A DNA stretch of 64,000 bases from SZAS-18 sp038322235 (GTDB lineage Bacteria > Verrucomicrobiota > Verrucomicrobiia > Chthoniobacterales > SZAS-18). Below are positions 29,401-35,762 of the stretch, one piece after another. The stretch lies in contig JBBQFQ010000015.1 of the NCBI GenBank assembly GCA_038322235.1, positions 1 through 64,000 of the forward strand, in the 5' to 3' direction. Numbering within the stretch: position 1 is the stretch's first letter; the number at the start of each line of letters is the position of its first letter. The translations under genes and the position numbers were made by a program. The notes beneath the pieces were generated by a model. That model did not search any database. It was not told where the DNA came from and saw only the letters and a list, made by a program, of their open reading frames with translations.

Positions 29401-31862
29401 CGTCCGATGGTGAGCGCGCTGGAGTTCAGCGAGTGTGGAATCGCGGTGGAGCTGAAGAACAGGTCGGTCGCCGTGGACACGGCACCCAAGGTATTGATGC
29501 GATCGGCCGTGATCGATGACGAGGTCGCAAACACTCCACCGTCCGACGTAATGCTGCTCGCGATGATCCCACCGGTTCGCACGCTGCCGGTGATGGCGGT
29601 GATACTGTCGGCGTAAAGCGTCAGGCCGCTGCTGCCGACGTCGATGCCGCCACCGGCGGTAAAGCTGGCGTAGTGCGGCCCCGGCGCGCCGGCCGGATTG
29701 CCGGCATCGCCGGTGATGCTGATATTTCCGCCGGCGCTAACCGTTCGCTGCGCGGCCGCGAGCACGCCAGCGGTGCGGAGGAAGCCACCGATGGTGATAT
29801 TCCCCGGAACGCTCAATTGATCGAGCGTGACATCACCCGACGCGTTGAAACTGGCGTTCGTGCCGGTCAGCGTAAGGCTGCTCGAGCTGAGCGAACCGGT
29901 GCTGAAGCTGCTGCCGATGCTGATGGTCGGCGCGTTGATCACGGCGATGCCCGAGAGTGAGCCCACCGTCAGCCCGCCAGTCGCGATGATGATCGCATTC
30001 CCGTTTCCGCTGATGCTGCGCACATTCAGGGTCCGGGCCGTGACACTTCGGCCGATACCGAGATCGAGCCCGGCGCCGGTGAGATCGAAGCCGGTGGCGT
30101 CGATGGTGCCGGCGAAACCCGCGGTAGTCGACGCAGTAATCGACCCCGTCGCCGTCGGCCCCAGAGCAAGGCTGGAGGTCAGCCGGATGCTGGCCGCATT
30201 CACCTGCAGAGCGGTCAGCGTAGGCAGATTGAAGTTCGCGCCACCGAACTGCGCGTTACGCGTCGCGGTGAGCTGCACCGAGGGCGAATTGACCAAGCCC
30301 GTGAGGGAGACATCGCGCCCGCCGAGCGCGCGAAAGCTGGCCGCGGCCACGTTGCCGCCGATCGTCACATCGGTCTCTGCGCCCGCGTAGAATTCTCCCC
30401 CGAGGCTGGCCGAACCGAGAAAGCTCACGCTGTTCGCGCCGCGCGCGTAAAGCGCCAGCGAAACGCCGCTCCCGCTGAAGGCGGCCCCGCTCGCGATCGA
30501 GACCGGTCCATTCGTGCTCGTCAGCAAGAGTGAGCGCAGCGCCGTCAGATCAAAACTGAATGATCCACTGGAGGCGATGCCCGCGTCGGCGACCAGCGCG
30601 ATATCGCGCGCGCCCCCCGTGGTGAGAAGGCTGGGATTGCCCGCGAGAGTGATGGTGCCGTCGACCCGGAATGTGGCCACGTACCGGGCCGGGAATCCCG
30701 GAGGGCGGCCGAACGAATCGAAAAAACTCCCGCCGACGCCGAAGGTGGTGTCGAACGCGCTGGTCGAGCCAAAGAGGTACCTCGCGACCGGCCCATCCAA
30801 CGCGGCGCCGCGGTAGAGCGTACCGGGGACGCGCTGCGTTGCGTTCGTGATCACCGGGTCAGTGACGATCGTGGTGCCCGAGTCGATCGTGAGGCTGCCC
30901 GCGTTGACCGGGGCCGCGGTGCCGAACTTCGCCGGATCCGGCGTCGGATTCGGCGTCTCGCCCGGGGACCCGCTGACCGCGTTGAATCGCGTGTCGAGCG
31001 TGGAGATCAGATCTTGCCCGTTCGCATTCAGGTCGCTGCCGAATGCCGCCCCCACGAGACTCGCCGGCGCGAGCGTGCCGTTGAGGAGGGCGGTCTGCTG
31101 CTTGTCGATCTCCGCGTTGATCAAATCCATCGACAATCGACCAGCGGTCGTGCGGGCATCCGGCGCGAGTAATCCGCCGAGCGTCTCGCCGGAGGTGCGC
31201 GTGACCTCGCGTCCCCAAAAGGCGTTGTTCACCAGCAGACTCGTCTGCACCAGGCGCTGCAGGTCGACGTCGACTGCGCCGGGAAAACTGGTCGTGTTCG
31301 GTTCGGTGATCAGCATTTGTCCCGCTCCGAGCGTCACGGTCTGGCCCGAGCCGTCGTTGAGGGAGAGTTTGAGCGTGCCCTCGAGCACGACCACCTTGAT
31401 GTAGCCCTTCTTCTTTTTCTTCTTGCCACCCTCGATCACCTCCCGATCGGGCGAGTACTCAAGCAGAATGCTGGTGCCGGTGATGGCGGCGGTGACCGCG
31501 GCCGTGCGAATCTTGGCCCCGCCAGCGTTCTTCGGCACCTGGAGGAGCATCGTGCCCTGCTGCATCTCCATTTCCCGCGTGCCGCCCTCGAATGAAAAGA
31601 TCGTGTTCGCACCCAGGCGGGTGAGCGTCCGGTCCTGAAATTCCAGCTCGGCGCGCGATTGCTGCCCGGTGCGCACACCGAGTTCACCTCGGATTGTCGT
31701 TCCCGGAGTCGCCGCCTCATCCCCGCGATCGCGCGCGATGACCTTCACCTCGTTGAACGTCTGCGTGACCGTGGCGGAGCGCAGGTCGGCAGCATCAAGG
31801 GGAGTGAGGAAAAAGCCCCCGAGGAGAAATGCGACTGAACGGAGGATCGCGGGCCAAGACAT
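17427..31862 (-). CDS. Giant exported repeat protein with N-terminal FecR domain
   Basis: This single open frame codes for 4,811 residues. A signal peptide (ending near SFFLTPLDAADLR in sense, about residue 25) is followed by a FecR-type domain to about residue 200, including VRTGQQSRAELEFQD and GTSILLEYS, and a Lys run (KKKKKK) near 146. Residues about 330-1950 read as short beta-strand repeats with GG-x-G and TSTG-type turns, like filamentous haemagglutinin helices. The next part consists of three large modules, each opening with a WS...NWS..P.FPN motif and closing with LGG-x-LVVSFANGFQS. The last part holds three copies of a 228-residue repeat. There is no autotransporter, PEP-CTERM or LPxTG end. 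It is probably a very large surface or matrix fibre; the export route is unclear. The ATG at 31862 was preferred to a GTG at 31895. Confidence 0.85.
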   Translation of the reverse strand: MSWPAILRSVAFLLGGFFLTPLDAADLRSATVTQTFNEVKVIARDRGDEAATPGTTIRGELGVRTGQQSRAELEFQDRTLTRLGANTIFSFEGGTREMEMQQGTMLLQVPKNAGGAKIRTAAVTAAITGTSILLEYSPDREVIEGGKKKKKKGYIKVVVLEGTLKLSLNDGSGQTVTLGAGQMLITEPNTTSFPGAVDVDLQRLVQTSLLVNNAFWGREVTRTSGETLGGLLAPDARTTAGRLSMDLINAEIDKQQTALLNGTLAPASLVGAAFGSDLNANGQDLISTLDTRFNAVSGSPGETPNPTPDPAKFGTAAPVNAGSLTIDSGTTIVTDPVITNATQRVPGTLYRGAALDGPVARYLFGSTSAFDTTFGVGGSFFDSFGRPPGFPARYVATFRVDGTITLAGNPSLLTTGGARDIALVADAGIASSGSFSFDLTALRSLLLTSTNGPVSIASGAAFSGSGVSLALYARGANSVSFLGSASLGGEFYAGAETDVTIGGNVAAASFRALGGRDVSLTGLVNSPSVQLTATRNAQFGGANFNLPTLTALQVNAASIRLTSSLALGPTATGSITASTTAGFAGTIDATGFDLTGAGLDLGIGRSVTARTLNVRSISGNGNAIIIATGGLTVGSLSGIAVINAPTISIGSSFSTGSLSSSSLTLTGTNASFNASGDVTLDQLSVPGNITIGGFLRTAGVLAAAQRTVSAGGNISITGDAGNPAGAPGPHYASFTAGGGIDVGSSGLTLYADSITAITGSVRTGGIIASSITSDGGVFATSSSITADRINTLGAVSTATDLFFSSTAIPHSLNSSALTIGRNLNFAAAIPLTIRTGAASIGGVVVASAGGGTPGATLSINAASLALIAPASGDLFALSGGPAAGAGTNGGAGGSFSLTLTSTAAFLLPGSIRLGGGSASGTSLGGAGGSFTFNTAGAATFNGSIFARSGAAPSSGNGGTVNLTSAGDFTLNAGINTRSGATIAPPAGSDGSLTLRSTVGSVRLNGTLNTGTLAVSSGADVIFQAAANISASGAVTINAGRDLLGQGGSLNSSDPNLNVTVGRDLSTGFFGANSFTIGRDATLTGQFGFVNATIGGALTTGSIYAFANPANTSNAFTLTAASVTVNGNSNFISPNATDPARTLTISTTGAIAINGSFLLGGAVGASGGPGGALRIINATDVTLGSATSLIDFSGGNSTATTGNGGTGGSLTITSTGNVRLGRTVLANGGANVTGGLGGAGGSVTVSALAITTGNISAINGFPSAAAGGSGTITLTATAGDITIGGLLDAPRLTLNSARDIRVTTNGNFSPLTGAAGTARAARDFSITLGGTSQSLALAQISVGRDLLATNSAAGGATLIVTAPVISVARNIDFSDAIGQPLSLGLRGDSIRAGGFISVSGDVTFSSVLEAGITAPSSPGSITVGGSLYQNGVDVGAVLTGTSLNVGGNLTLAGNLGGATPATSVFNVGGPVTLGASILGDGINSVSTPGGPMNTNAASFTFNATSLAFTGAPGSAQILARGAFGTAPLPDGTDGGRVTLNLSGMATLTVDSILLNGGNAFAGSAGRVGNGGVLSITNGGSVVIRAGGIVDVRQGDASMLAPTTPVGGSITIRSLGGDIAIGSALQFGKDGGGTLLLDAARDLSLSGTATGGVSIDEYFNGTYTAGRDVTSTGELHAQTLTAGRDVTAVGAIQASYLTAGRNVTAGGDLSFVTAQVGGSVSALSMGPAVVMLIDPAGLAALDPLNPTDLHTLRLGGTLTVTSGLSFGSGPAFASTDTAIAPMKLAIISSAPALISLDGAADFHGSATAASGQTTPGGVLAINTAGSGGAVGPVTLGASFSFYAPGGDSTVTATIAGGQGGSIQVNATGNLTLGNNTGGDVIAVRGGNADAFAFGRGGSGGSVVLTTTGNVTLQDNIQALTGLSGISAAPSGTGGSVTINAGGSVNIAAGASIAVSEVSSAFASANGGSILLNSTKTSGVAMTIQTGANLTADVPAGGAPGSIMLKSLGGDINLDAATISATNGAISITNPGGTTALNGVTLRAGQVNFGGAGASYSGTGFIEGALQNAAILRPGTGGMGLMITGSAALLGSSELRFQLGGLVQGVDYGVLSVNGAVSLGGQLVVSFANGFQSTVGVTNTFTLVSTTGGFSGAFANIASGSRLPTADGFGSFLVSYSGSSLLLSGFQGSGPVTAVWDGSTNSWSSGANWSTNPAFPNGSTSNATINSGVVTLDGDFSIQQFNLNGGQLALSSGRTLTVNSAFNWSGGSLTNTGALVAAGGIVFSGSSNKTLASNLTNAAGQTATDGAASTAPLLLNTGGNFANAGTFLAQNDLGIAGGGGTFTNTGTFTRDTSSGTYAISADFVNNGSVNANSGTLTLNGATTSNAGSFNVGAGATLVFGSTVVFTGFGATSASGAGTLALSGTAYTVASALNSTVGNLVLNSGVFTLNPSRSVDQSGLFTFAGGTISGPGSFNANGGILFSGNGNKSINGTLVNAAGQTATDGAASSGALRLNNGGLFTNAGTFLARNDLGIATAGGTITNTGTFTRDTSAGVYVVAADFTNSGIVSVNSGTLTLNGATTSNAGSFNVGAGATLVFGSTAIFTGFGTTSATGAGTLALSGTAYTVASDFNASVANLVLNAGVLTLNAGRNVNQSGLFTFAGGQLAGGGNFFANGGINFSGPASQVISAQLFNVAGQVATAGAGSAAGIVMLPGGLFTNAGTFLAQNDFGIVNGGGGPSITNTGTFTRNTGTGNYAIGVTFRNSGSVAVNSGTLAFNQTYTQTGGSTIVSGGTLIAPPSGFDIQGGLLTGFGNIIGSVGSAGTFRPSIGGTSGLNISGSLTLMAGGLVQMQLGGLTQGTQYSSVAVSGGVILNGNLVLSFANGFQSTVTSGNTFTLVTTGSGFIGSFPNAPNGTRLATSDGFGSFLVNYSPLSVVLTNFQASGPLTATFLGGGQNWSTPGAWSTNPTVPNNGNGGNNYNVIVNAGTVTQDIAGGVTIQALSFSAGGITLNNPLTINALFTFSGGTLGGGSSLIATGGTLLTGSTTKTLGVAMFSNPAGATMTDGAASTGQLQLDAGAILNNGGSYLAQNNLGIGLLASGTFNNLGSFTRDSSVGSYAIAPTFLNSGTVNVNTGSLVFNGLVSSTNGTFNVASGATLGFASALSANAASTFSGAGNVTFSGDFTRTIDGGYSLGGTTVVTAGNNVFNAPATFGTLNLQNDPNGVFLTANANNSITTAFNWTGGQLRGTGTTTIQPGAIASLVGGTNIVLGGVGGGHTLINNSSTNLVLSGKSLFFNGGSLFVNNGQFETQGASSLFLQAGAGTFQNAGTFTKTGAGTSTIASGLTFDNTGTLNVAAGTLSLDATGTGTGVFNVALGATFLVNNSRTFLAGSMLSGAGDVSFGPGTHTINGSYTVTGTTTIAGGDTILNNATTIPALNLQNDPNSVFLTDNGNLSLTGSFNWTGGQLRGSGVTTIQPGAIASLVGSTNIVLGGGHTLINNSSTLVSLGGQSLFFNGGSTFVNNGSFELQGTAGLSLQTGGGSFQNAGTFTKTGSALATVSGGVAFTNSGTVNVNAGILNFGGGYTQSAGLLNVNGGSLAGSTLNLNGGQFTGFGNVGADIQNAATIIPTLGGTGFSVVGNVSLLSGSQLQFQIGGLAQGSQYGFINVNGTLALGGQLVVSFANGFQSSISNANSFTIIGSSNALAGGFANIASGSRIGDTGGFGTFLFTISATQATLSNFLTSLTPAPANWLTATNGNWTTASNWSSNPAFPNDGTTLYNAIINATGSPYTVTLASPITIQNLTVNSPDATLALESGANLRLIVGGSVSAGTILMNGGTLGGGQLTLSGTGALVFTTSQFSFLDAVTVNGTVDLGANTFARLRNGAGFVGTVNLATNAVVSFEQTGTLGGPVTFNLNGTNASFAVSLNNTLTLCSCVTVRGVGNVGFPVFGGTSSLVNQGTISADVSGGTLIINPNGTFTNSGTVQALNSSILTIGATNWSNPGTFSVNNATLNLGGTFLGSGLGTINNTGGTINLIGTLNNTGLTTTLPASAVAFTLNGGTILGGTLIVAPNTGAGALLFSTSQFSFLDAVTVNGTVDVGANFFARLRNGAAFVGTVNLAPTATVSFEETSTLAGPVTFNLNGAGASLAVSLNNTLTLGAGVTVRGSGVVGFGAFGGTNNSLVNQGTISADVAGGALAIFPNTFTNSGTVQVLNSSILTIGATNWSNAGTFSVNNATLNLGGTFPGSGLGTINNTGGGTINITGTLNNTGLTTTLPASAVAFTLNGGTILGGTLIVAPNTGAGALLFSTSQFSFLDAVTVNGTVDVGANFYARLRNGAGFVGTVNLATNATVSFEETSTLAGPVTFNLNGTNANLAVSLNNTLTLGSGVTVRGSGNVGFGVFGGTNSLVNQGTISADVAGGALIINPNGTFTNSGTLNVQNGATLNLAAGSSSASSGFIAITNGTLGINSPVNAANLSGGLGTINIATSGNLTAPNGINFDGVTGMSPTDGGTLTLNSPAFTFGNGAGQINGLTANGGDSTAGAGGNGGTITVSATTGDLVVGAPIDATTGANVTATGGNGGTVTLNATSGTNAVVVTSRVRVSDDNVGRRSSRGGNINVNSSRSGGTAINISSTAQLQALLNAAAPGPGGKITIVATSAGSGSRIQVDGQVRADRGTVEIRHDATGGQITTSATTDLRGDIVKIGALGNNGILTIAGGNFSADTTLKLYATASNGQVQFTGNTSLLGSSLKFIAGQTVTVNNGVQVNVTGGTNPVSIFTNVPNYSGSNGGNGSTTGAFTGNGATTAPLGGQPGF
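18560..20330 (-). repeat. Three tandem copies of a roughly 685-bp coding repeat
   Basis: Within the giant gene, the segment coding for FSFLDAVTVNGTVD recurs near 18930, 19620 and 20300, a spacing of about 680-690 bases. Each copy also carries VTFNLNG, VSLNNTLTL, FGGT...SLVNQGTISADV and ILTIGATNWSN. Copies one and two (lower coordinates) are the most alike; the third has diverged. Confidence 0.85.
21200..22260 (-). repeat. Two tandem copies of a roughly 670-bp coding repeat
   Basis: The coding segments for NWTGGQLRG, TTIQPGAIASLVG, GHTLINNSST and FQNAGTFTKTG occur once at about 21230-21500 and again at about 21880-22170. Both copies are inside the giant gene and keep the reading frame. Confidence 0.8.
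23500..25110 (-). repeat. Three tandem copies of a roughly 600-bp coding repeat
   Basis: The pattern AAGQ.ATDGAAS, then FTNAGTFLAQNDLGI, TNTGTFTRDTS and GATLVFGST recurs with a spacing of about 600 bases (near 23690, 24290 and 24890). The two copies at higher coordinates are nearly identical over GTLTLNGATTSNAGSFNVG. Confidence 0.82.
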
Positions 31863-32101
31863 AGGGAAGGAAATACTGCCCCGGCAGAATGCCACGGCCA
31901 GACTGTCTTACTGAGAAGTGAGCGCGGAGGGAACGGCGAAGTTGCACAATCGCCCGCCCGCCCGGGCCGCGCCTCGGGGCGCCATCTGCGCGTCGAGGGG
32001 GTCCAGCCCGGTCTGCGCAGGCAGATAGTCCGCATCTTTTCATGTCGTCAGCCTAGCCAACAGGCTTGTCGGGGAACCGACAGTCATGATTCCATCCGGA
32101 G
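31863..32101. promoter_or_regulatory. Divergent region between giant gene and response regulator
   Basis: This spacer of about 240 bases should hold the promoters for the giant exported protein (minus) and the LuxR-type regulator (plus). The shared position makes the giant gene a natural candidate target of that regulator, but no operator was identified by eye. Confidence 0.35.
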
Positions 32102-32782
32102 ATGCCCGGCCGATCCGCTCCCTCCGCTGCCAGCGTCGCGCTGATCGACGACGACGCGCCCGTCCGGGAATACCTCCGCGTGCTGCTCGAGAACTCGGGG
32201 CGCTATCGCGTCGTTGCCTCCTCCGGGAGTGCCGAGGATGGCCTGCGCTGGCCGTCGAACCTGGCGTTCAGCCTGCTGTTTCTCGATATTGGCCTGCCTG
32301 GGATTCAAGGCTCCGCGGCGGTGAATCAGTTTCTCGCAGGTCGTCCGGCGCTCTCGATCGTGATGCTGACCGCCAAGCGGGATGACGACGCCGTGCTCGA
32401 ATCCCTCCGCGCCGGGGCCTGTGGCTACCTGCTGAAGGGCGATTCATCGGATTCGATATTGCGGGCGGCAGACGACGCGCTCGCGGGAGGTGCTCCGATG
32501 TCGCCGTGGATCGCCCGGCGCCTGTTGGGTTTTCTCCGCGCGAGCCCGGGCTCGATCGCGAGCGACGACGAGCGAGGAGAGTTGGACAAGCTCTCCCGGC
32601 GCGAATCCGAGGTTCTCGCGCTCGCGGCGGAAGGCTTGGCGGACAAGGAGATCGCGACTCGGCTCGGCGTGGCGCGTTCAACGGTCAAGAACCACCTCGC
32701 GCGGGTCTACAGCAAGTGGCAGGTCGGTTCCCGCACCGAAGCGGCGGTACGCTATCTGCGCACGGGCCCGAGTGGGGAATAG
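32102..32782 (+). CDS. Response regulator, receiver plus LuxR-type HTH
   Basis: The protein has 226 residues. The receiver domain (about 11-125) has the acidic pocket IDDD (15-18), phospho-acceptor Asp62 (LFLDIGLPG), Thr90 (VMLTAK) and Lys112 (YLLKGD), so all key residues are present. The C-terminal GerE/LuxR domain (about 163-222) reads LSRRESEVLALAAEGLADKE and then a helix around RSTVKNHLARVYSKW. It should bind DNA when phosphorylated. No histidine kinase gene is in this window, so it is an orphan here. It is divergent from the giant exported protein gene. Confidence 0.9.
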   Translation: MPGRSAPSAASVALIDDDAPVREYLRVLLENSGRYRVVASSGSAEDGLRWPSNLAFSLLFLDIGLPGIQGSAAVNQFLAGRPALSIVMLTAKRDDDAVLESLRAGACGYLLKGDSSDSILRAADDALAGGAPMSPWIARRLLGFLRASPGSIASDDERGELDKLSRRESEVLALAAEGLADKEIATRLGVARSTVKNHLARVYSKWQVGSRTEAAVRYLRTGPSGE

Positions 32783-32882
32783 GCCAGCCGGCCCAAGCCC
32801 GCGGGGGTGATTGCACCCAAATCGGATTTCCGGGTTGTCAGGAATCGAGACCCTTGCTAGAAGCGCCGAGTTCTTCGTCCTC

Positions 32883-33545
32883 ATGAAAACCGCCGTCCTT
32901 CTTTCGTCTCTCCTTTTCGCCGTCTCCCAGCCTGCGGTCGCCCGCGCCCAGGAATTAGTTGCCAACGGCGGGTTCGAGGACAACACCGGGGGAGGAGGCA
33001 GACCGGCGGGAAATCCCATCCTCGTCCAGCCCATCCCCCTCGCGGTCCCGTCGTTGTTCACCGGCTGGCTTGCGAACGGGCTCAGCACCAGTATCGGAAA
33101 CAGTGCCTACTTGCTTCCGCCGAACAGCGGCGGGTTCGACGCAGCCTTCGGCCAAGTGGGTGCGACCGGGAGCCTTTTCCAAGACCTTGTGACCATTCCA
33201 GGGCAGCAGTATACGCTGTCCTTCTTCCTCGCGCTCGACTCAGGCGGAAATGGCGGAAGCGGTCTGAACTTTACGGCGACGTGGGACGGCGTGCCGGTGT
33301 ATTCGCGGGTGGACGACGGCTCGACCGTGATTCTGAACTACGTCCAGTACACCTTCAAAGTCACGGCCAGCTCCGGGACCACGCGCCTCGAGTTCATCGG
33401 TCAAAACGATCCCGCCTTCTACTTTCTCGACGATGTCTCGGTGAGACCCGACGTTGTCGCCGTGCCCGAGCCGGGGACGTGGGCCGCCGCAGCGCTTGCG
33501 GCTGGGCTCGTGATCCGGCGCGTGCGCCGGGGAAAGCGTGCCTGA
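32883..33545 (+). CDS. PEP-CTERM sorting domain protein, DUF642-like
   Basis: The exported protein has 220 residues. The signal peptide ends near residue 22 (AVARAQE). The body begins ELVANGGFED and contains YTLSFFLALD and FYFLDDVSV, a pattern of carbohydrate-binding-like beta sandwiches such as DUF642. The C-terminal sorting signal is VPEPGTW, then a hydrophobic helix and a basic end (RRVRRGKRA). The frame opens at 32811, but the ATG at 32883 starts the signal peptide. It is unrelated in sequence to the duplicated PEP-CTERM pair at 2.8-4.8 kb apart from the sorting signal. Confidence 0.82.
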   Translation: MKTAVLLSSLLFAVSQPAVARAQELVANGGFEDNTGGGGRPAGNPILVQPIPLAVPSLFTGWLANGLSTSIGNSAYLLPPNSGGFDAAFGQVGATGSLFQDLVTIPGQQYTLSFFLALDSGGNGGSGLNFTATWDGVPVYSRVDDGSTVILNYVQYTFKVTASSGTTRLEFIGQNDPAFYFLDDVSVRPDVVAVPEPGTWAAAALAAGLVIRRVRRGKRA

Positions 33546-33573
33546 CGCCTTCCGGGACGTCAGATTACCCGCC

Positions 33574-33939
33574 ATGCTGCACGACACCGACGCCGACGCC
33601 GACGCCGGGAAGGATCGCCTTCGACATTTCGTCGAACGCGTACGGGCGACCGGTGAAGTGTGGGGCCTGCACTCAGAAGGAAGCTGGGCCTTCTGCGAAT
33701 CGAACGAATACGAAGAGACGGATGTCATCGTTTTCTGGTCGGAGCGCGCTGAGGCCGTCCGGCATATTGCCGGGGAGTGGAGCTCTCACGAGCCCACCTT
33801 AGTCAACCTGGAGAAGTTCGTCAGCAACTGGCTGCCGGGAATGGAAAAGGACGGCGCCCTCGTGGGCCCGAACTGGGACGCCCATCTCAACGGCGTCGAA
33901 ATTGAACCGGCGGAAGTCGCGGAAGCCCTGCTCCGCTGA
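33574..33939 (+). CDS. DUF2750 family protein
   Basis: The protein is soluble and 121 residues long. It matches the DUF2750 pattern across its length: VRATGEVWGLHSEGSWAF, then ESNEYEETDVIVFWSERAEA, NWLPGMEKDGALVGPNWD and a GVEIEP end. The biochemical role of the family is unknown; members are often small and single-domain. The frame begins at 33538 inside the previous gene, and the ATG at 33574 fits the family start better. Near the start the repeated DTDADADAG gives a low-complexity acidic stretch. Confidence 0.8.
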   Translation: MLHDTDADADAGKDRLRHFVERVRATGEVWGLHSEGSWAFCESNEYEETDVIVFWSERAEAVRHIAGEWSSHEPTLVNLEKFVSNWLPGMEKDGALVGPNWDAHLNGVEIEPAEVAEALLR

Positions 33940-34100
33940 AGGCGACGTGGGCGAGACGTGACAACCAGCGAGAACCGGAGCGTCCGCCATTCACCTCACC
34001 CCTGCTTCGCAGGGACCTCGCCGACACGATCAAGGCCGCCCGCAAATTGCTCGCGGAGAAATGAGTCGCGACCCGGCGGCGACGCGAAGCCAATCGCACC

Positions 34101-35762
34101 TCACGGTTTTCCCGCGGCCGCCGGAGGCGGGGCAGGAGCGAGGAGCTTCTCGTAGGCGCGCAGGGTCTCGTACGCGATTGCTGCCGGGTATTTCAGCAGA
34201 GCGGCCCGCGTGAGTGCCAAGGCTTGGGGTTTGCGGTCCGCCTGGATGAGGCCCTGAATCTGGCTGACGATCACGCGAACCACATCCTCCGGCGAGGCGT
34301 ACAGGTCTCGCGCACTCTCAAAGGTGCGCTGCGCGCTGGCATAGTCGGCGTTCGAGAGCTGCAGCAATCCGAGCCCCTCATAGATCCGCGCGCTTTTCAT
34401 CCGCCGGGCCTGCTTCATCAGTTCTGCGGCGATGACGTTTTCCGGCTTGGTCCGGCGCTGGTGAGCGATCGTCGCAAATGCCCGCATCTCCGCCTCAAGC
34501 GGCGTGGGTCCCGTAAAATCCTCCTCCGCTTTGATAAGATTGAGATCGGCGCGAGTGGCGAGTTCCTGCGCGACCTTGAAGGGCCGATAGAGCGGATCTC
34601 CGACGACCGTATTCATCCAAGAAACCGCCGGGAGCGACATGTACGCCGCCTCCCCAAAAGTGAAACCCGCCTGAAGGCGCGGGACGAAGTGGTCGAAGTG
34701 AACGGTGAGGCTCAAATACGGCTCATAAACGTTCCCGCAGGTCGCCGCCGCACCGCGCGCCAGCAGCGGGCCGACCCAAAAATCCTTGTCTCCCCGGATA
34801 CTCGTGGCGCTATACGAATGAATGTGGATGGCGACCGCGCCAGGCAGAAAATGCCAGTCGGGGCGGGTGAAGGGACCGGAGACGCCCCCGGCATACCAAC
34901 CAAGATAAAGGGCGGTCTCCGTCATCGGGAAACCGGTCTCAAACATCTCCGGCCGCGAGTCGAACACCGCCGGGAGGTCGCACTCCTTCGCGGCCTTCTG
35001 CAGCCAGGTGTCGCCCTCCGCCAGCGGCCCGGCCTCAGCGGTTAGCCCGCGCGCGTCAAAGTACGCCCGACCCCACAGGCCTCGCTTCTCGACTTCGACA
35101 GCGTCGTCGACCAACCGCCGCGCGATGATGTCACTGGGGCCGTCGATTCGCCCCACGACCATAAACCACGGGTAATTCGTATCCTGAATGCGAGCGAAGC
35201 TGCGGTAGTACGGATTCTGAATGATCCCGGAAATTGTCCTGGTGAATGCGCCAAGCGCCGCGAGTTCGGAGTCCACGGCGGCAGCGTTCACGGTCCGGAA
35301 CGCATCCGGTTGATTGCCCGGCGTATCGCCCTCATACGGAGTCGTGCGCTGGGCAATTTTAAGGGGGATCCCGCGGATCAGAACGACGAACCGGATCCGA
35401 TTGGCCGTGACGAGGGAGGACGGATTTGAGCCCGGTCGCTCGGGCGATCGCTCCCACCAATGCCGTTCATCGAAGACGTGCCGGAGCGGGGCGGCAATGT
35501 CGCGATCGTAATCCTCTCGGCTGATTTCCTCCGTGAGACCGCATTTCAGCGCGACGACGCGATCGGGGGGAATGCTCCTCTTGGCGGCGTAGTACTCGGC
35601 GAGCGGCCGCGCGAGTGAGTCGTTCGCGTTATAGACGACGATCGCGAAATTTGCCGGATTGTTCGCGTCGGCGGGTCGCGATGTGGACAATCCGAAGCCC
35701 TCCGCGCCGAGCCGCGCCGCGATGAACCCAAGAGCGAGCAGAAGTCGAAGGGGCGTAGTCAC
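34101..35762 (-). CDS. TIGR03790 family protein
   Basis: The protein has 553 residues and an N-terminal signal peptide (LRLLLALGFIAARLGAEG). The body has the pattern of the uncharacterised TIGR03790 family: NFAIVVYNANDSLA, YYAAKRSIPPDRVV, FVVLIRGIPLKI, and later LTVHFDHFVPRLQAGFTFGEAAYM and WMNTVVGDPLYRPF. The C-terminal 130 residues look like TPR-type helices. Family function is unknown; members are exported. The GTG at 35762 is chosen because it overlaps the stop of the upstream gene as GTGA, which couples the two; the frame opens further upstream at 35861 but has no N-terminal signal there. Confidence 0.75.
   Translation of the reverse strand: MTTPLRLLLALGFIAARLGAEGFGLSTSRPADANNPANFAIVVYNANDSLARPLAEYYAAKRSIPPDRVVALKCGLTEEISREDYDRDIAAPLRHVFDERHWWERSPERPGSNPSSLVTANRIRFVVLIRGIPLKIAQRTTPYEGDTPGNQPDAFRTVNAAAVDSELAALGAFTRTISGIIQNPYYRSFARIQDTNYPWFMVVGRIDGPSDIIARRLVDDAVEVEKRGLWGRAYFDARGLTAEAGPLAEGDTWLQKAAKECDLPAVFDSRPEMFETGFPMTETALYLGWYAGGVSGPFTRPDWHFLPGAVAIHIHSYSATSIRGDKDFWVGPLLARGAAATCGNVYEPYLSLTVHFDHFVPRLQAGFTFGEAAYMSLPAVSWMNTVVGDPLYRPFKVAQELATRADLNLIKAEEDFTGPTPLEAEMRAFATIAHQRRTKPENVIAAELMKQARRMKSARIYEGLGLLQLSNADYASAQRTFESARDLYASPEDVVRVIVSQIQGLIQADRKPQALALTRAALLKYPAAIAYETLRAYEKLLAPAPPPAAAGKP

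Noticed and set aside
34000..34063. Short plus-strand segment reading LLRRDLADTIKAARKLLAEK
   Set aside because: It looks protein-like but has no start codon and no family match, and is too short to call a gene or a fragment with confidence.
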